Notes: generated by a model from the letters alone, not told the origin. DNA of 64,000 nucleotides from Eubacterium plexicaudatum ASF492 (GCF_000364225.2 NZ_AQFT02000001.1:2108001-2172000), one strand, 5' to 3'; counted from the first letter of the stretch, positions 29,411 to 40,210 are shown. Made by a program: numbers and translations.

Positions 29411-29995
29411 TTAACTATGGCGGACGACTTCAAAACGCTCCATCTGCACATCTTCCTGCAGTCCGATGCCTGCCTTCTGCTTTGCGATTGCCACCTGCTC
29501 TTCTACCGTATCCACACCTTCCAGATTCGGCAGCAGCAGCCCTCTTCGATATCCATTCGTTACCACTACGCCATAACGGGCAACGTCCAATTGCGCCTCC
29601 GATTGTATCGGCTCCATATCGCCAAGAATATCCACACTGATAACCAGCCTGTCCAGTTCTTCCCGTACAATCGGCTCAAATCTCGGATCTTTGACTGCGG
29701 CACTGACGGCATTGTGAATAATTTCCTGTGCGATACAGCTTTGCACCGCCCGAATCGTTCCGATACAGCCGCGCAGTCTTAAAGACGATTCGCTTTGCGC
29801 ATTGTAATTGTTTCCGTCAGTTGCTACTTCGGCAGGTTTTATTTTAATTTTAATAGAAACAAAAGCTCCCGCCCGCTCCTCATACATTTCTTCCGGCAAA
29901 TCGTCCGGCACCGGTATCTGTCTGCCCGTGCGTACATATTCTTCGACCGTGCGGCGCGCCAGCGCGACATAAGCATCTTCCTGTTTTCCCTGCAT
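29411..29995 (-). CDS. amrA: AMMECR1-domain protein (AmmeMemoRadiSam system protein A)
   Basis: An AMMECR1-fold protein of 194 residues; the fold's chemistry is unknown. The start MQGKQEDAYVALARRTVE at 29995 follows AGGAGGGG. The signature LRGCIGT (residues about 80-86) and the DPRFEPIVREELDRL segment define the family. It lies 34 bases after ammeB, the Memo-like partner. In many genomes a third, radical-SAM member is adjacent; none is seen here. Confidence 0.88.
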   Translation of the reverse strand: MQGKQEDAYVALARRTVEEYVRTGRQIPVPDDLPEEMYEERAGAFVSIKIKIKPAEVATDGNNYNAQSESSLRLRGCIGTIRAVQSCIAQEIIHNAVSAAVKDPRFEPIVREELDRLVISVDILGDMEPIQSEAQLDVARYGVVVTNGYRRGLLLPNLEGVDTVEEQVAIAKQKAGIGLQEDVQMERFEVVRHS

Positions 29996-30029
29996 AACGC
30001 TTCCCCTCCTGTTTTCCTTCTCATAATGA

Positions 30030-30847
30030 TTACACTGCTGATTCCGGATCGGTACATGTGTAAGCACAGATCCCATACCCGACGCCAAACGTTCCTTCAT
30101 AAGAAAGCCGCTGTGCATGCACCTTCGACTTTTCCAGAGCGCCCGCCAGTATGGTAAAGGAACGATGCCCGCATTCCCCTGCTTTTTCGCAGAAGTCTTC
30201 CGAAAAATGAAGCAGACGTACAAAATCGGCCTTCTCCATAACGTCCATAACCTGCCTGTCGTATTCCGGACCTTCTTTCCTATAGCCATATGGCCCGTCT
30301 GCTTTCAGCCGATGTGATAAATCCCCGCTTGCAATCAGAACCGCCTTTGTATCTAACGCCTGTACGGCCTCTGCCAGACACTGTCCAAGCTTATAGTGCT
30401 CTGCAAGCGGCAGACCGGACAGTCCCATCCGCACAATCCTGTACCGATCCAGGTACCGGTTGACAAAATAAAGTGGCACCATCGTTCCGTGATCCGGACG
30501 GCTGTCACGTTCCCCGTCGGTTCCTGCAGGCAGCTGCCACTGCTGCGCTCCTTCACAAAGCCGTGCAACAAGCTGCGTATCGTAGTCGACCCGAACTCTG
30601 ACCTGTGGAGCGCCAAACCGTGCAAAATCTCCCTGCGCGCTACTGCCCGGAGAAATATGAAAATAATCCGCATACATCGTCTGATGCGGCGAGATTACAA
30701 TGATCGTTTCCGGACGCAGCGCGGCAATCATCTGTGCACAATGCTCGTATGCGTCGATTGTTTTTTGAATCTTTTTTCTTCTCCTCTGCCGATTTCAGGT
30801 ATGATTAACGGCGGATGCGGAAGCATAAAAGCTGCCTGTATTCCCAT
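30030..30847 (-). CDS. amrB: Memo-like protein (AmmeMemoRadiSam system protein B; frame broken at 30772-30777)
   Basis: A Memo/class III ring-opening dioxygenase-like protein. Its restored length is 272 residues. The start MGIQAAFMLPHPPLIIPEIG at 30847 follows AAGGAAG; the HPPLIIPEIG opening is typical. The frame breaks at TTTTTT (30772-30777); one added base gives EEKKIQKTIDAYEHCAQM and joins the main part. Metal-ligand candidates are the histidines in SPHQT, PDHGTMVPLYF and GDLSHRL. It is paired with ammeA. Its substrate is unknown. Confidence 0.88.
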
Positions 30848-30921
30848 TTTTTCTTCCTTTCCTGCCAGAGCCTTTTCCAATAAGACAATTGCCGATAAGG
30901 CAAATGCTGATAAAACAAATG

Positions 30922-32064
30922 CTAATGAAACAAATACTCTGCCATGACATAATTGCTGATATCTATCCCATAATCCGTCAGACAATATCCCGTTTTCGTT
31001 TGTTTTATTAATTTTTGATTTAATTGTTTTTGTATCACTTCTCCGTACACGGATTCCATTGTTAATGAAAACTGCTTTTGAAAATCTTCCGCTGATACGC
31101 CCCGCATCAGACGCAGTCCGAGAAACATAAATTCTTCCATCTGCGCACGTTCGTTCAGCTTTTCCCGCTGTGCATAAACATGCGGCAAATCCGCAGCGTC
31201 CGTTTTCAGATACCCGCTTAAATCCGCAATATTTGCAAATCGAACGTTTTCGATGCAGGAAGCTGCGCCAAGTCCGATCCCAAGATAGTTCTTACGCAGC
31301 CAGTACCCCGTATTATGCCGGCATTCGAAACCGGGCCGCGCATAATTTGAAATCTCATACCGTTCATAACCACTTTGCCGCAGCAGGTCTTTGGTCATCT
31401 GATACATTTGCCGATCTACCTCTTCGGACGGAAGCTGCAGCAGGTTCCAACGCATTTGCTCATAAAACGGCGTTCCCTCTTCTATGATCAGAGCGTATGC
31501 GGATATATGTTCCGGTTTCAATGCTGTTACTTTTAATAACGTCTGCCTGTAATCATTGATTTTCTGACCGGGAATCGCAGAAATAATATCTACATTTATA
31601 TTTTTAAATCCTGTTTTGCGTGCCAGCTCGTAGTTTTGTACAAACTGTTCAAACGTATGAATCCTGCCGAGCATGCGCAGCTCTTTTTCATCTGCGGACT
31701 GCAGTCCGATGCTGAGCCGGTTTACCCCCGCTTCGTAATATGCCTGCAGCTTTTCAGCGTCTAACGTTCCCGGATTACACTCCACCGTAATTTCGGCATC
31801 CGGCAAAACAGGAAAACTGTCCTTCAGCCGACGTAGCAGCTGCCGCATCTGCGCTGCAGACAGCACGGACGGCGTACCGCCTCCAATAAATACGGATGTA
31901 ACGCCATCGGTTTTATATGCAAGCCCTGCCGCTCCAATCTCCGCCAGCAGACGGGATACATAAGCATCGTAAGTCCGTTCGGACGCGGGTGCGGATAAAA
32001 AGTCACAGTAATTGCATTTTTTTACGCAAAACGGAATGTGCACATATAGTTCCAGTTCTTTCAT
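30922..32064 (-). CDS. hemW: HemW-type radical SAM protein
   Basis: A HemN-like radical SAM protein; members of this branch act as heme chaperones rather than oxidases. It has 380 residues from MKELELYVHIPFCVKKC at 32064, with AGGAAG upstream. The CVKKCNYC cluster motif (CxxxCxxC) is at about residues 13-20 and GGGTPS follows. HemW lacks the extra N-terminal cysteine residues of true HemN, as here. It lies 28 bases after lepA, the classical Firmicutes neighbourhood. Confidence 0.93.
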   Translation of the reverse strand: MKELELYVHIPFCVKKCNYCDFLSAPASERTYDAYVSRLLAEIGAAGLAYKTDGVTSVFIGGGTPSVLSAAQMRQLLRRLKDSFPVLPDAEITVECNPGTLDAEKLQAYYEAGVNRLSIGLQSADEKELRMLGRIHTFEQFVQNYELARKTGFKNINVDIISAIPGQKINDYRQTLLKVTALKPEHISAYALIIEEGTPFYEQMRWNLLQLPSEEVDRQMYQMTKDLLRQSGYERYEISNYARPGFECRHNTGYWLRKNYLGIGLGAASCIENVRFANIADLSGYLKTDAADLPHVYAQREKLNERAQMEEFMFLGLRLMRGVSAEDFQKQFSLTMESVYGEVIQKQLNQKLIKQTKTGYCLTDYGIDISNYVMAEYLFH

Positions 32065-32092
32065 TTTTTCTTCCTGTGCCCGAACGTCCCTA

Positions 32093-33903
32093 TTAATCTT
32101 CATCCAGTTTTAATACGCTCATAAATGCTTCCTGCGGAATCTCTACACTGCCAACCTGGCGCATGCGCTTTTCCCTTCTTTTTGCTTCTCCAGCAGCTTC
32201 TTTTTACGCGTAATGTCACCGCCGTAACATTTGGCCAGCACGTCTTTGCGCATCGCACGTACGGTCTCTCTGGCAATGACCCTGCTGCCGACCGCAGCCT
32301 GAATCGGAATTTCAAACAGGTGCCTTGGAATCTCTTCTTTGAGCCGTTCACACATTCTGCGTCCGCGTTCGTATGCCGTTCCTGAAAATACGATAAACGA
32401 AAGTGCGTCGACTTCTTCTTTGTTAATCAGAATATCCAGTTTCACAAGTTCGGATTTCTCATAGCCTTTCATCTCATAGTCAAAAGAAGCATAGCCTCTG
32501 GAGCGTGATTTTAACGCATCGAAAAAGTCGTAAATAATTTCATTTAACGGTATCGTATATTTTAACCGCGCTCTTGTCTCTTCCAGATATTCCATGCTGA
32601 TATAAACGCCGCGGCGCTGCTGACACAAGTCCATAATCGCCCCGATATATTCGCTGGATACCATAATTTCCGCATCTACGACCGGCTCTTCCATATAGTC
32701 AATCTCAGCCGGCTCCGGCAGATTGGAAGGATTGGTCAGCTCGATCATTGTCCCGTCTGTCTTATAAACCCTGTAAACAACGCCTGGCGCAGTCGTTACC
32801 AAATCCAGATTAAATTCTCTTTCCAGACGTTCCTGAATGATTTCCAGATGCAGCAGCCCCAAAAAGCCGCAGCGGAATCCAAAACCAAGCGCAATCGAAG
32901 TCTCCGCCTCAAACTGCAGCGCCGCATCGTTAAGCTGCAGCTTTTCCAGTGCATCCCGCAGGTCCGGATATTTCGTACTGTCTGCCGGGTACAGACCGCA
33001 GTATACCATCGGATTTACTTTTTTATACCCCGGAAGCGGCTGCGCACATGGGCGGTCTGCCTGCGTAATCGTATCTCCGACACGGGTATCTTTTACATTT
33101 TTCAGACTTGCGGTAATATACCCGACCATCCCTGCGCACAGTTCTTCACACGGAATAAACTGCCCTGCTCCAAAATAACCGACTTCCACCACATCTGCCG
33201 ACGCACCCGTAGCCATCATTTTAATTTTCGTCCCCGGTTTAACAATTCCTTCTTTAACACGGCAAAATACAATTACGCCTTTATAAGAATCGTATTTGGA
33301 GTCAAAAATAAGCGCCTGAAGCGGTGCCGATGCATCTCCTGTCGGTGCAGGTATTTTTTCCACAATCGCTTCCAGCACCTGTTCGATATTGACGCCGGTT
33401 TTTGCGGAAATCAGCGGTGCATCCGAAGCATCCAGACCGATAATATCTTCGATCTCCTCCCGCACACGTTCCGGGTCCGCACTTGGCAGATCTATTTTGT
33501 TAATCACAGGGAATACTTCCAGGTCATGATCCAGCGCAAGATACACATTTGCAAGCGTCTGCGCTTCAATCCCCTGTGCCGCATCGACAACAAGAACCGC
33601 TCCGTCACATGCCGCAAGACTTCTGGACACTTCATACGTAAAATCGACATGTCCCGGCGTATCAATTAAATTAAAAATATATTCTTCGCCGTCCTGCGCT
33701 TTGTATATAATACGGACTGCCTGTGACTTGATCGTAATGCCCCGTTCCCTTTCCAGGTCCATATTGTCCAGTACCTGTGCCTGCATTTCACGTTCCGTCA
33801 GCAGACCTGTCTTTTCGATAATACGGTCTGCCAGTGTGGATTTTCCATGATCAATGTGTGCTACAATACAAAAATTTCTGATTTTGCTCTGATCAACTGC
33901 CAT
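32093..33903 (-). CDS. lepA: Elongation factor 4 LepA (frame broken at 32169-32172)
   Basis: Ribosomal GTPase that acts during translation and ribosome assembly. The GTPase motifs [21 protein letters not shown] and NKIDLPSA are present, followed by EF-G-like domains and the LepA-specific C-terminus. In the raw frame the end is wrong. One more base in TTTT (32169-32172) gives [17 protein letters not shown] and a stop at 32093, so the protein has 603 residues, as expected. A GGAGGAG site precedes the ATG. It is downstream of spoIIP but has its own promoter. Confidence 0.96.
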
Positions 33904-33968
33904 AATCTCCTCCGTCTGTACCTTCTATGATTAACATATTGGCTTTCCTTTTCTGTTTTTGCATTGTC

Positions 33969-33997
33969 ATCTTAACATAATTTACCGGCTCGTGCAA
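33969..33997 (-). promoter_or_regulatory. Sigma-A promoter for lepA-hemW
   Basis: Minus-strand -35 TTGCAC (33992-33997), 17-base spacer, -10 TAAGAT (33969-33974). It lets lepA be expressed in vegetative cells independently of the sporulation gene upstream. Confidence 0.65.
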
Positions 33998-34014
33998 GGC
34001 TTCGGTACAAACAG

Positions 34015-35274
34015 TTACCGGCCAAGCACACGATCCAGCACATCCGCCAGAGGCTCCATCGCATTGAGCGCTTCTTCGTATGTATTGGTCTGCGCACCGA
34101 CTTCCACAAGCAGGGATTTTGGCAAATAATGCAGATTATACCGATAACCTTTCAGATAAATAAATCGGGAAAAGCCCGGATAATATTCCGCCGCTGCCAG
34201 CTGAAGCTGAAAAGAAAAGGCCAGATTATCCGCCAGATTCGGATTGTACAGGTAGCTGATATCTCCCTGCGCCGTCGTATGACTCAGTCCGTTGAAAAAC
34301 ATAATGGTCGCCGTATCTTTGCCGTTTACTTTTTCCACAAGCCTGGTCTGTTCCGCCACTCCGTCTCTATGTAAGTCTATAACGACCTGAATGCCCGGAT
34401 TTTCCTTTAAGATCTGCTCCAGCGCCGGCGCCGCTCTGGAGTATGCGTTGTCACGATCCGGTATATCATATTTTCCTTTGTGATGCAGCACCCGGTAGCC
34501 ATAGGTCTGTTCCAGAATGTCTGCCAGCGTATCCCCGAGTCCGACTACGGATTGGTCCGCGTTTTTGGAATCCGCAAACCGCTCCTGCGAATGCGTATGA
34601 TAAATGAGTATTTGCGGTCCTTCCTGTTTTGCGTCAATACGCATATCTTTTGCAAGCATTTTGGCCGCATTCAGCTGTTTGCTGTTTGTCGTCGTCGTAC
34701 TGTCCACCCGGTAAAAGTTCTGCAGCAGGTAGTCAAAATCGTTCAGCTTCTGCCTGGAAAATTTTTTTACTTTTTCGCCTGTCGCCAATGCAGACCGGTT
34801 GTTCGATTCGGATACGGATGCGTCTGTCGTATCTTTGGTCCCCTGCAGATCTACCTGTTCTTTTTCCGGCGCCTGCTCGTCTTCCCGTGCGGGCAGCTGC
34901 GTATCCCAGGCGCCTGCCTCCTGATAGCTGCCGCAGCTGTCTTCTTCTCCCGGCAGCCCCAGACTGCCGACGGTCATCTGATCCTCCCGCTCCATTGTAT
35001 AGCCATAAATCGGCAGCATGTCATCCATACTGTCCGTAAGATATTCATAAATCGTCTTTTGATCGGACGAAGTAGCATCATAAACAAGCAGTGGCATGCA
35101 GCTGCGTACGGCCTGATATCCAAGATTTGACCGCACCGCCTGTGATACGGCATCCAGAATCGTATGCTGCGTAATCCGGGCCGAATCCATCACATAGATA
35201 CCTGACACCACAAAAACAAATAATGGAAATGTACCTGCCCACCACTTCTTTTTGTACTTTTTCTTAAAATGCAT
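34015..35274 (-). CDS. spoIIP: Stage II sporulation protein P
   Basis: Cell-wall hydrolase (amidase and endopeptidase) that works with SpoIID and SpoIIM to thin septal peptidoglycan during engulfment. It has 419 residues. A single N-terminal membrane helix (TFPLFVFVVSGIYVM) is followed by a low-complexity linker and the catalytic domain with ILIYHTHSQERF (zinc-ligand histidines), VIDLHRDG and LLVEVGAQTNT. The usual upstream partner gpr is not here; a HAD gene occupies that place. A sigma-E-like promoter lies about 80 bases upstream. It shows that the organism can sporulate. Confidence 0.95.
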   Translation of the reverse strand: MHFKKKYKKKWWAGTFPLFVFVVSGIYVMDSARITQHTILDAVSQAVRSNLGYQAVRSCMPLLVYDATSSDQKTIYEYLTDSMDDMLPIYGYTMEREDQMTVGSLGLPGEEDSCGSYQEAGAWDTQLPAREDEQAPEKEQVDLQGTKDTTDASVSESNNRSALATGEKVKKFSRQKLNDFDYLLQNFYRVDSTTTTNSKQLNAAKMLAKDMRIDAKQEGPQILIYHTHSQERFADSKNADQSVVGLGDTLADILEQTYGYRVLHHKGKYDIPDRDNAYSRAAPALEQILKENPGIQVVIDLHRDGVAEQTRLVEKVNGKDTATIMFFNGLSHTTAQGDISYLYNPNLADNLAFSFQLQLAAAEYYPGFSRFIYLKGYRYNLHYLPKSLLVEVGAQTNTYEEALNAMEPLADVLDRVLGR

Positions 35275-35354
35275 GATTCATCCTCCCATACTGCTGTTTC
35301 TGCAAAACAAGAGTGTATTTCCTGCACGCCGGAGCGTGTTTACACACTCTAAAC

Positions 35355-35384
35355 AGTATATGAAAGGACCGGGCTGATTTATGT
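35355..35384 (-). promoter_or_regulatory. Sigma-E-like promoter for spoIIP
   Basis: Minus-strand ACATAAA (35378-35384), 15 bases, CATATACT (35355-35362), resembling the sporulation sigma-E pattern (ATA-rich -35 and CATACA-like -10). Expression in the mother cell would fit spoIIP. The rest of the 168-base gap 35275-35442 holds nothing else I recognise. Confidence 0.4.
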
Positions 35385-35442
35385 CTATTGATGAAGACAG
35401 ACCCGCAGTACGCACCGACATAATTCGAACCTTACATGATTT

Positions 35443-36288
35443 TTACCTCACAGCATGCTTACCTGCACAAAAAAACTTTCGTATGATCTCCCCTACCGCC
35501 CCCTGCTCATGATCTGCTTCGCATACATAATCTGCCGCCTCTTTTGCCAGCGGATGCGCATTACGCGGCGCCGCTCCGATGCCGGCCGCACGCAGCATCG
35601 CGATATCATTGCGTTCATCCCCGGCCGCCACCGCCGCTTCCGGTGAAATGTGCAGATGTCTGCACAAGGCCGTCACCGCCGTTCCTTTGGAAATGCCTGC
35701 CGGACAGTATTCCAGATACTGTCTGCACGAAAAAAAACTGTTTAAAACATCGTCTGACCATGCCGCGTTTTCTTTCTGAAACCGTTCCAGCTTCTCCGGT
35801 TGATCCAGATTGATCACAATCATCTTTGCCGGCTCCTGTGTGATACGTTCCAAGACATCCGACCCGATTTTCGGCATGAGTCCGGTATGTGCCACATAAT
35901 AATCCAGTTCCGGCGTATGACGCAGTGTCAGCACGGAATCATCGGCTCTGTCATACGTATGAATGTAAAGCGACGCCCTCTGCGCCTGTTCAAACATTTT
36001 TTTCACAACCGGAATCGGAATCGAAGCATAGGAAATAATCCGATCCTTGGACGGATCATAAAGGACGCCGCCGTTGTATGCCACAATATAGCACCCCGGA
36101 CAGTCCAGTCCGAACCGTGCCGCAACCGCACGTGCGCTTGCTAACGACCGTCCGGTGCAGATTACAAAAAAAGAGCCGTGCCGCAGCATTTCGCGGATTG
36201 CTTTTTCGGTACCCGGCTCGATTTCTTTTTTATTATTTAACAACGTTGCATCCAAATCACTGAATAAAATTCGATACTGCACAGACAT
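35443..36288 (-). CDS. Cof-type HAD-IIB phosphatase
   Basis: A sugar-phosphate-type phosphatase of 281 residues. The start MSVQYRILFSDLDATLL at 36288 follows GGAGGAAA. The nucleophile motif reads DLDATLL where DLDGTLL is usual. Motif II is FVICTGRS, the lysine is in AGISKGTAV and motif IV is AAGDERNDIAML, with the IIB cap between. The substrate is unknown. It lies just after the ppk terminator and may depend on read-through. Confidence 0.88.
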   Translation of the reverse strand: MSVQYRILFSDLDATLLNNKKEIEPGTEKAIREMLRHGSFFVICTGRSLASARAVAARFGLDCPGCYIVAYNGGVLYDPSKDRIISYASIPIPVVKKMFEQAQRASLYIHTYDRADDSVLTLRHTPELDYYVAHTGLMPKIGSDVLERITQEPAKMIVINLDQPEKLERFQKENAAWSDDVLNSFFSCRQYLEYCPAGISKGTAVTALCRHLHISPEAAVAAGDERNDIAMLRAAGIGAAPRNAHPLAKEAADYVCEADHEQGAVGEIIRKFFCAGKHAVR

Positions 36289-36319
36289 TTGATTTCCTCC
36301 ATCATTTTTCTTTTTTAAA

Positions 36320-36372
36320 TAAAACGAAAAACAGACCGCCCCGCACCGGACAGGTGCCGGCAACAGGCGGTC
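36320..36372 (-). terminator. Terminator after ppk
   Basis: GACCGCC and GGCGGTC form the outer 7-bp stem (36334-36340 with 36366-36372), with an inner CACCGGAC/GTGCCGG pairing. On the minus strand it is followed by TGTTTTTCGTTTTA. The flanking T-tract on the plus strand makes it symmetrical. Confidence 0.8.
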
Positions 36373-36384
36373 TTTTATTTTGAG

Positions 36385-38654
36385 TTAACTTACCGGCTCC
36401 GCCGGAACAAATACACGATCTTTATATTCTTTATCCTGCTTCGGTACGCAAAGCCCTGCTTCCCTGCAGAAAATTTCCTGCGAATTGATATGCATTTTAC
36501 CGCGTTTGTCAATTTTTTCATACGTGCCGTCCGGCTGCAGCACATGTGCCTTAATATTATCTTCAAATTCCACGTCCAGAATATGCAGCACTTTCTTTTT
36601 CAGCTCTTCGTCTAAAACCGGAAAGACGATTTCCACTCTGCGGTCCAGATTTCTCGGCATCCAGTCCGCGCTTCCCATAAACACTTCCGGATGCCCATCG
36701 TTGCAGAAGTCAAAGATCCGGCTGTGCTCCAAAAAGTTGCCGACAATCGAATGCACATGTATATGTTCGCTGACTCCCTTGATACCGGTGCGCAGACAGC
36801 AGATACCGCGAATCAGCAGCTGAATTTCAACCCCGGCCGAAGATGCTTCATACAGCGCCTCGATCATTTCCTGATCGCAGAGTGAATTCATTTTTGCACG
36901 AATATATGCCTGTTTTCCTTCCCTGGCGTTTTTCGTCTCCCGGCGCACAAGCTTTAAAAACTTTTTGCGCAGCCAGATCGGCGCTACCGCAAGGGAGTTC
37001 CAGCTCAGTGGTTCCGAATAGCCGGAAAGCATGTTAAAGACAGCCGTAGCGTCTTCTCCGACCGCTTCCGAACAGGTCAACACGCCGCAGTCCGTATACA
37101 GCTTCGCCGTAGAATCATTGTAGTTTCCGGTTCCAAGGTGCACATAGCGGCGAATGCCTTCGTCTTCCCTTCTTACGACAAGTGCGATTTTACTGTGTGT
37201 CTTTAAGCCGACAATGCCGTAAATAACATGGCAGCCTGCCTGTTCCAGCTTTTTCGCCCAGACGATGTTATTCTCTTCGTCAAAACGGGCTTTCAGCTCT
37301 ACAAGAACGGTTACCTGCTTGCCGTTTTCCGCGGCCTGCGCCAACGATGCAATAATCGGCGAATTTCCGCTGACACGATAAAGCGTCATTTTGATCGCCA
37401 GTACCTGCTTGTCGCCGGCCGCCTGTCGGATCAGTTCGATGACAGGCTCAAAGCTCTGGTATGGATGATGCAGCAGGATATCTCCTTTTGAATCGCTTCA
37501 AATATATTTTCTCCCGGCATAATCTCCGGAACCGGCTCCGGCTTATGCGGTTCATAGCGCAGATGATCACAGCCTTCCAGACCATACATCTTCATTAAAA
37601 ACGTAAAGTCAATCGGCCCGTTAATATAGAAAATATCCTGCTTGTTTTCCACATGCAGCTCATCTTTTAAAAATTCCAGCAGTTTCTTATCAATGCCGTC
37701 TTCCACTTCCAGACGAATAACTTCTCCCCACTGCCGTTTTTTCAGCTGTTTCTGAATCTCTTTTAACAGATCCGGCGCTTCGTCTTCGTCAATGGAAAAA
37801 TCTGCGTTACGCATAATCCGATACGGATATGCGCATAAAACTTTATAGTTTAAAAACAATTTGTCAATATTTTTCTCAATCACCTGCTCCAGCAGAATAA
37901 ATACTTTTTCGTCCGGATTTTTGGACGGCAGCGGAACGAGCCTTGCCATGCCGCTTGGCACCTGAACGGTCGCAAATTCCGGTTTTGTGCCTTTCTTTTT
38001 CTTTTTATCCTTTTTTTCTTTTTTGTCCGGTTTTTCGGATGTTTCCGCACTTTCCTGTGCAATTTCTTCTTCCGGCAGATCATCCGGCTGCATGTCATCA
38101 TTTGATTCCTTGTGATCAAGCAGACCGCCTGTGCCTTTGTATTCAATCACCGCCGCAATGTTCAGAGATTTGTTGCGGATAAGCGGAAACGGCCGGCTTG
38201 CATCCACAGCCATCGGTGTCAGCACCGGATAGACTTCATTTTCAAAATAATTGTCTACAAAAGCTGCCTGTTCTTCCGTCAGCTTTTCATACGCATCAAT
38301 GACATAAATATTTTCCTGATTCATCAGCGGCAGCAATGACCGGTTGTATGTAGAATACTGCAGATTGACCAGCTCTCTCGTATCCTTATTTACGCGCTCC
38401 AGCTGTTTTGACGCATCCATCCCTGCGATATCGGCCTTTTTCACGCCCGCATGCTGCATATCCTTAAGAGACGCCACTCTGACCATAAAAAATTCATCCA
38501 GATTTGAAGATGTAATGCTGATAAATTTTAAACGTTCCAGCAAAGGAATCGTCTTGTCCCGTGCTTCATTTAATACCCGTCGGTCAAACTTGATCCAGCT
38601 GAGCTCCCGGTTTTCAAAATATTCCGGTTTTCCATATTCGGTTGTCTTTTCCAT
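36385..38654 (-). CDS. ppk1: Polyphosphate kinase (frame broken at 37486-37489)
   Basis: Polymerises ATP gamma-phosphate into polyphosphate. The N-terminal part begins YFENRELSWIKFDRRVLNEA. One more base in TTTT (37486-37489) restores AIQKGDILLHHPYQSFEPV and a 756-residue protein. The phosphorylated histidine is expected in GLKTHSK and the second active-site histidine in VHLGTGNYN. Between residues about 180 and 235 there is an unusual Asp/Glu- then Lys-rich insertion (ending KKEKKDKKKKKGTKPEF). It starts 17 bases after the ppx stop, a synthesis/degradation pair. A terminator follows. Confidence 0.95.
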
Positions 38655-38670
38655 GAAATCCTCCCTCTCT

Positions 38671-40210
38671 TTATGTATATACCCGTTTCTCTTTCATCAC
38701 AGGTTTTATTCCGAAAATAGATTCAAACGCGTTTGATTTTGCCGCCAGCAATCCTTTTTCCAATGCGATATCACTCATCGTCTCAATCGTAATGACAAGC
38801 TGTTTATTTTCAGTACGACCCTGACATTTTTGAATTTCTGTCTGTGGCTGCGGTCCATTGCATTTGCTACCCGAAGGATAGCCGCCAGCTTTGCAACAAC
38901 CAGATAGCTGTGCTGATCCATGCGGTCTGCCAGTTCTTCATACGGATCCAGCGGTGTGGAATTATACAATACGACACTGGCCACCATCTCGCGTTCCAGA
39001 TGTGTCAGGCCGATAATTTCCGTCGCTCTTATAATCTGATAGGCACAGATCGCGCTGTTGGCAAGGCTGATATATTTTCCGCAGTCATGCAGCATAGCCG
39101 CCACTTTTAAAAGAAGACGCTCCCGTTTGCCCATTCCGTGTATCTTTTTCATTGCGTCAAACAGCAGTACCGACATATCGGTCAGTGCGTCTATATGCTG
39201 GGAATAACTCATATAGCGCATCGACATATTTTTGGCAGCCGATAAAATATCTTCGTCAAAGTCGTGAGATGTACGGACAATTTTATGCGTCTGCGCATAA
39301 TCGTACACAATCCCGTCGCTCGTATCCACATCCGGGAACCAGATTGTCTGCGCATGCATTGCCTGCGTCAGTTTTGCATATAAAATGACGGACGGCAGTA
39401 CGAGGATGTCTTTTTCATTGGACAGGTTCAATATTTCCGAGATTTCTTCCACACTTTTTTATCCAGCTTTTTCAGAAAATTAATAAACCGCGTCGCTTCC
39501 ACTTCATGCATCTCTTCGCCGTTTCTGCTGATTTTGCGCATAATTTCCGCAATATAATCGCCCATCAAAATTACATTTTTAATCTCTTCACCCGGATGCA
39601 TATACTGGGCCAGAAATACGGCCAGTTCCTTATCCACCAGCTCTTCCAGCTGATTTTCCAGATGCAGCACGTTATGTTCAATATCCGATAACATCTCCAT
39701 CAGACGCATCGTTCCAATTGCAAGATGCTGCGTCGTCACCACACGGCCGTTGATAAACAGTGTAATCTGCAGACTACCGCCGCCGACATCAATCACTGCC
39801 GCACTGTCTTTTGTCATCTTATCAAAGCCCGGTCTTGCCGCAACCCCTTTATAAGTTAAAAACCGCCGTTCCGAATTGCTCAGCGTTGCAACATGAAGCC
39901 CGGTCTGCGTCGTAATCTGATCTAAAATAAACAGCATGTTTTTTGCTTCACCTACTACATTTCCTGCAAACGCCCGGTAATCTTTGACTTTGTAGCCCTG
40001 CATAATTCTTGCAAAGTCTGCCAGAATCATACACAGCTCATCTACCAGATCGGAGCCGATGACACCCGAATGAAACGTATCCCGGCCAAGCTCCAGCCTT
40101 GTACGGATATGATCGATCTCGCGGATTTTCTTTTTCCCGGACAACTCAAAAATTTTCAGGCTCACTTCATAAGAGCCAATATAAATTGCTGCAAATGTTG
40201 TAATTGCCAT
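38671..40210 (-). CDS. ppx: Ppx/GppA-type phosphatase with HD domain (two frame breaks)
   Basis: Exopolyphosphatase / pppGpp phosphatase family. The start MAITTFAAIYIGSYEVSL at 40210; the ASKHA motifs include VIDVGGGSLQITLF. In the first phosphate motif the usual Asp is Tyr (AAIYIGS). A C-terminal HD domain follows (AAMLHDCGKYIS). Breaks lie in TTTTTT (39455-39460; one base restores LDKKSVEEISEIL) and TTTT (38807-38810; one base restores VLKNKQLVITIETM and a stop at 38671). The restored length is 513 residues. It is just upstream of ppk, so the pair probably sets the polyphosphate level. Confidence 0.9.

Noticed and set aside
32848..33669. 273-residue plus-strand open frame opposite lepA
   Set aside because: Antisense to a highly conserved GTPase gene; Cys/Arg/Phe-rich shadow.
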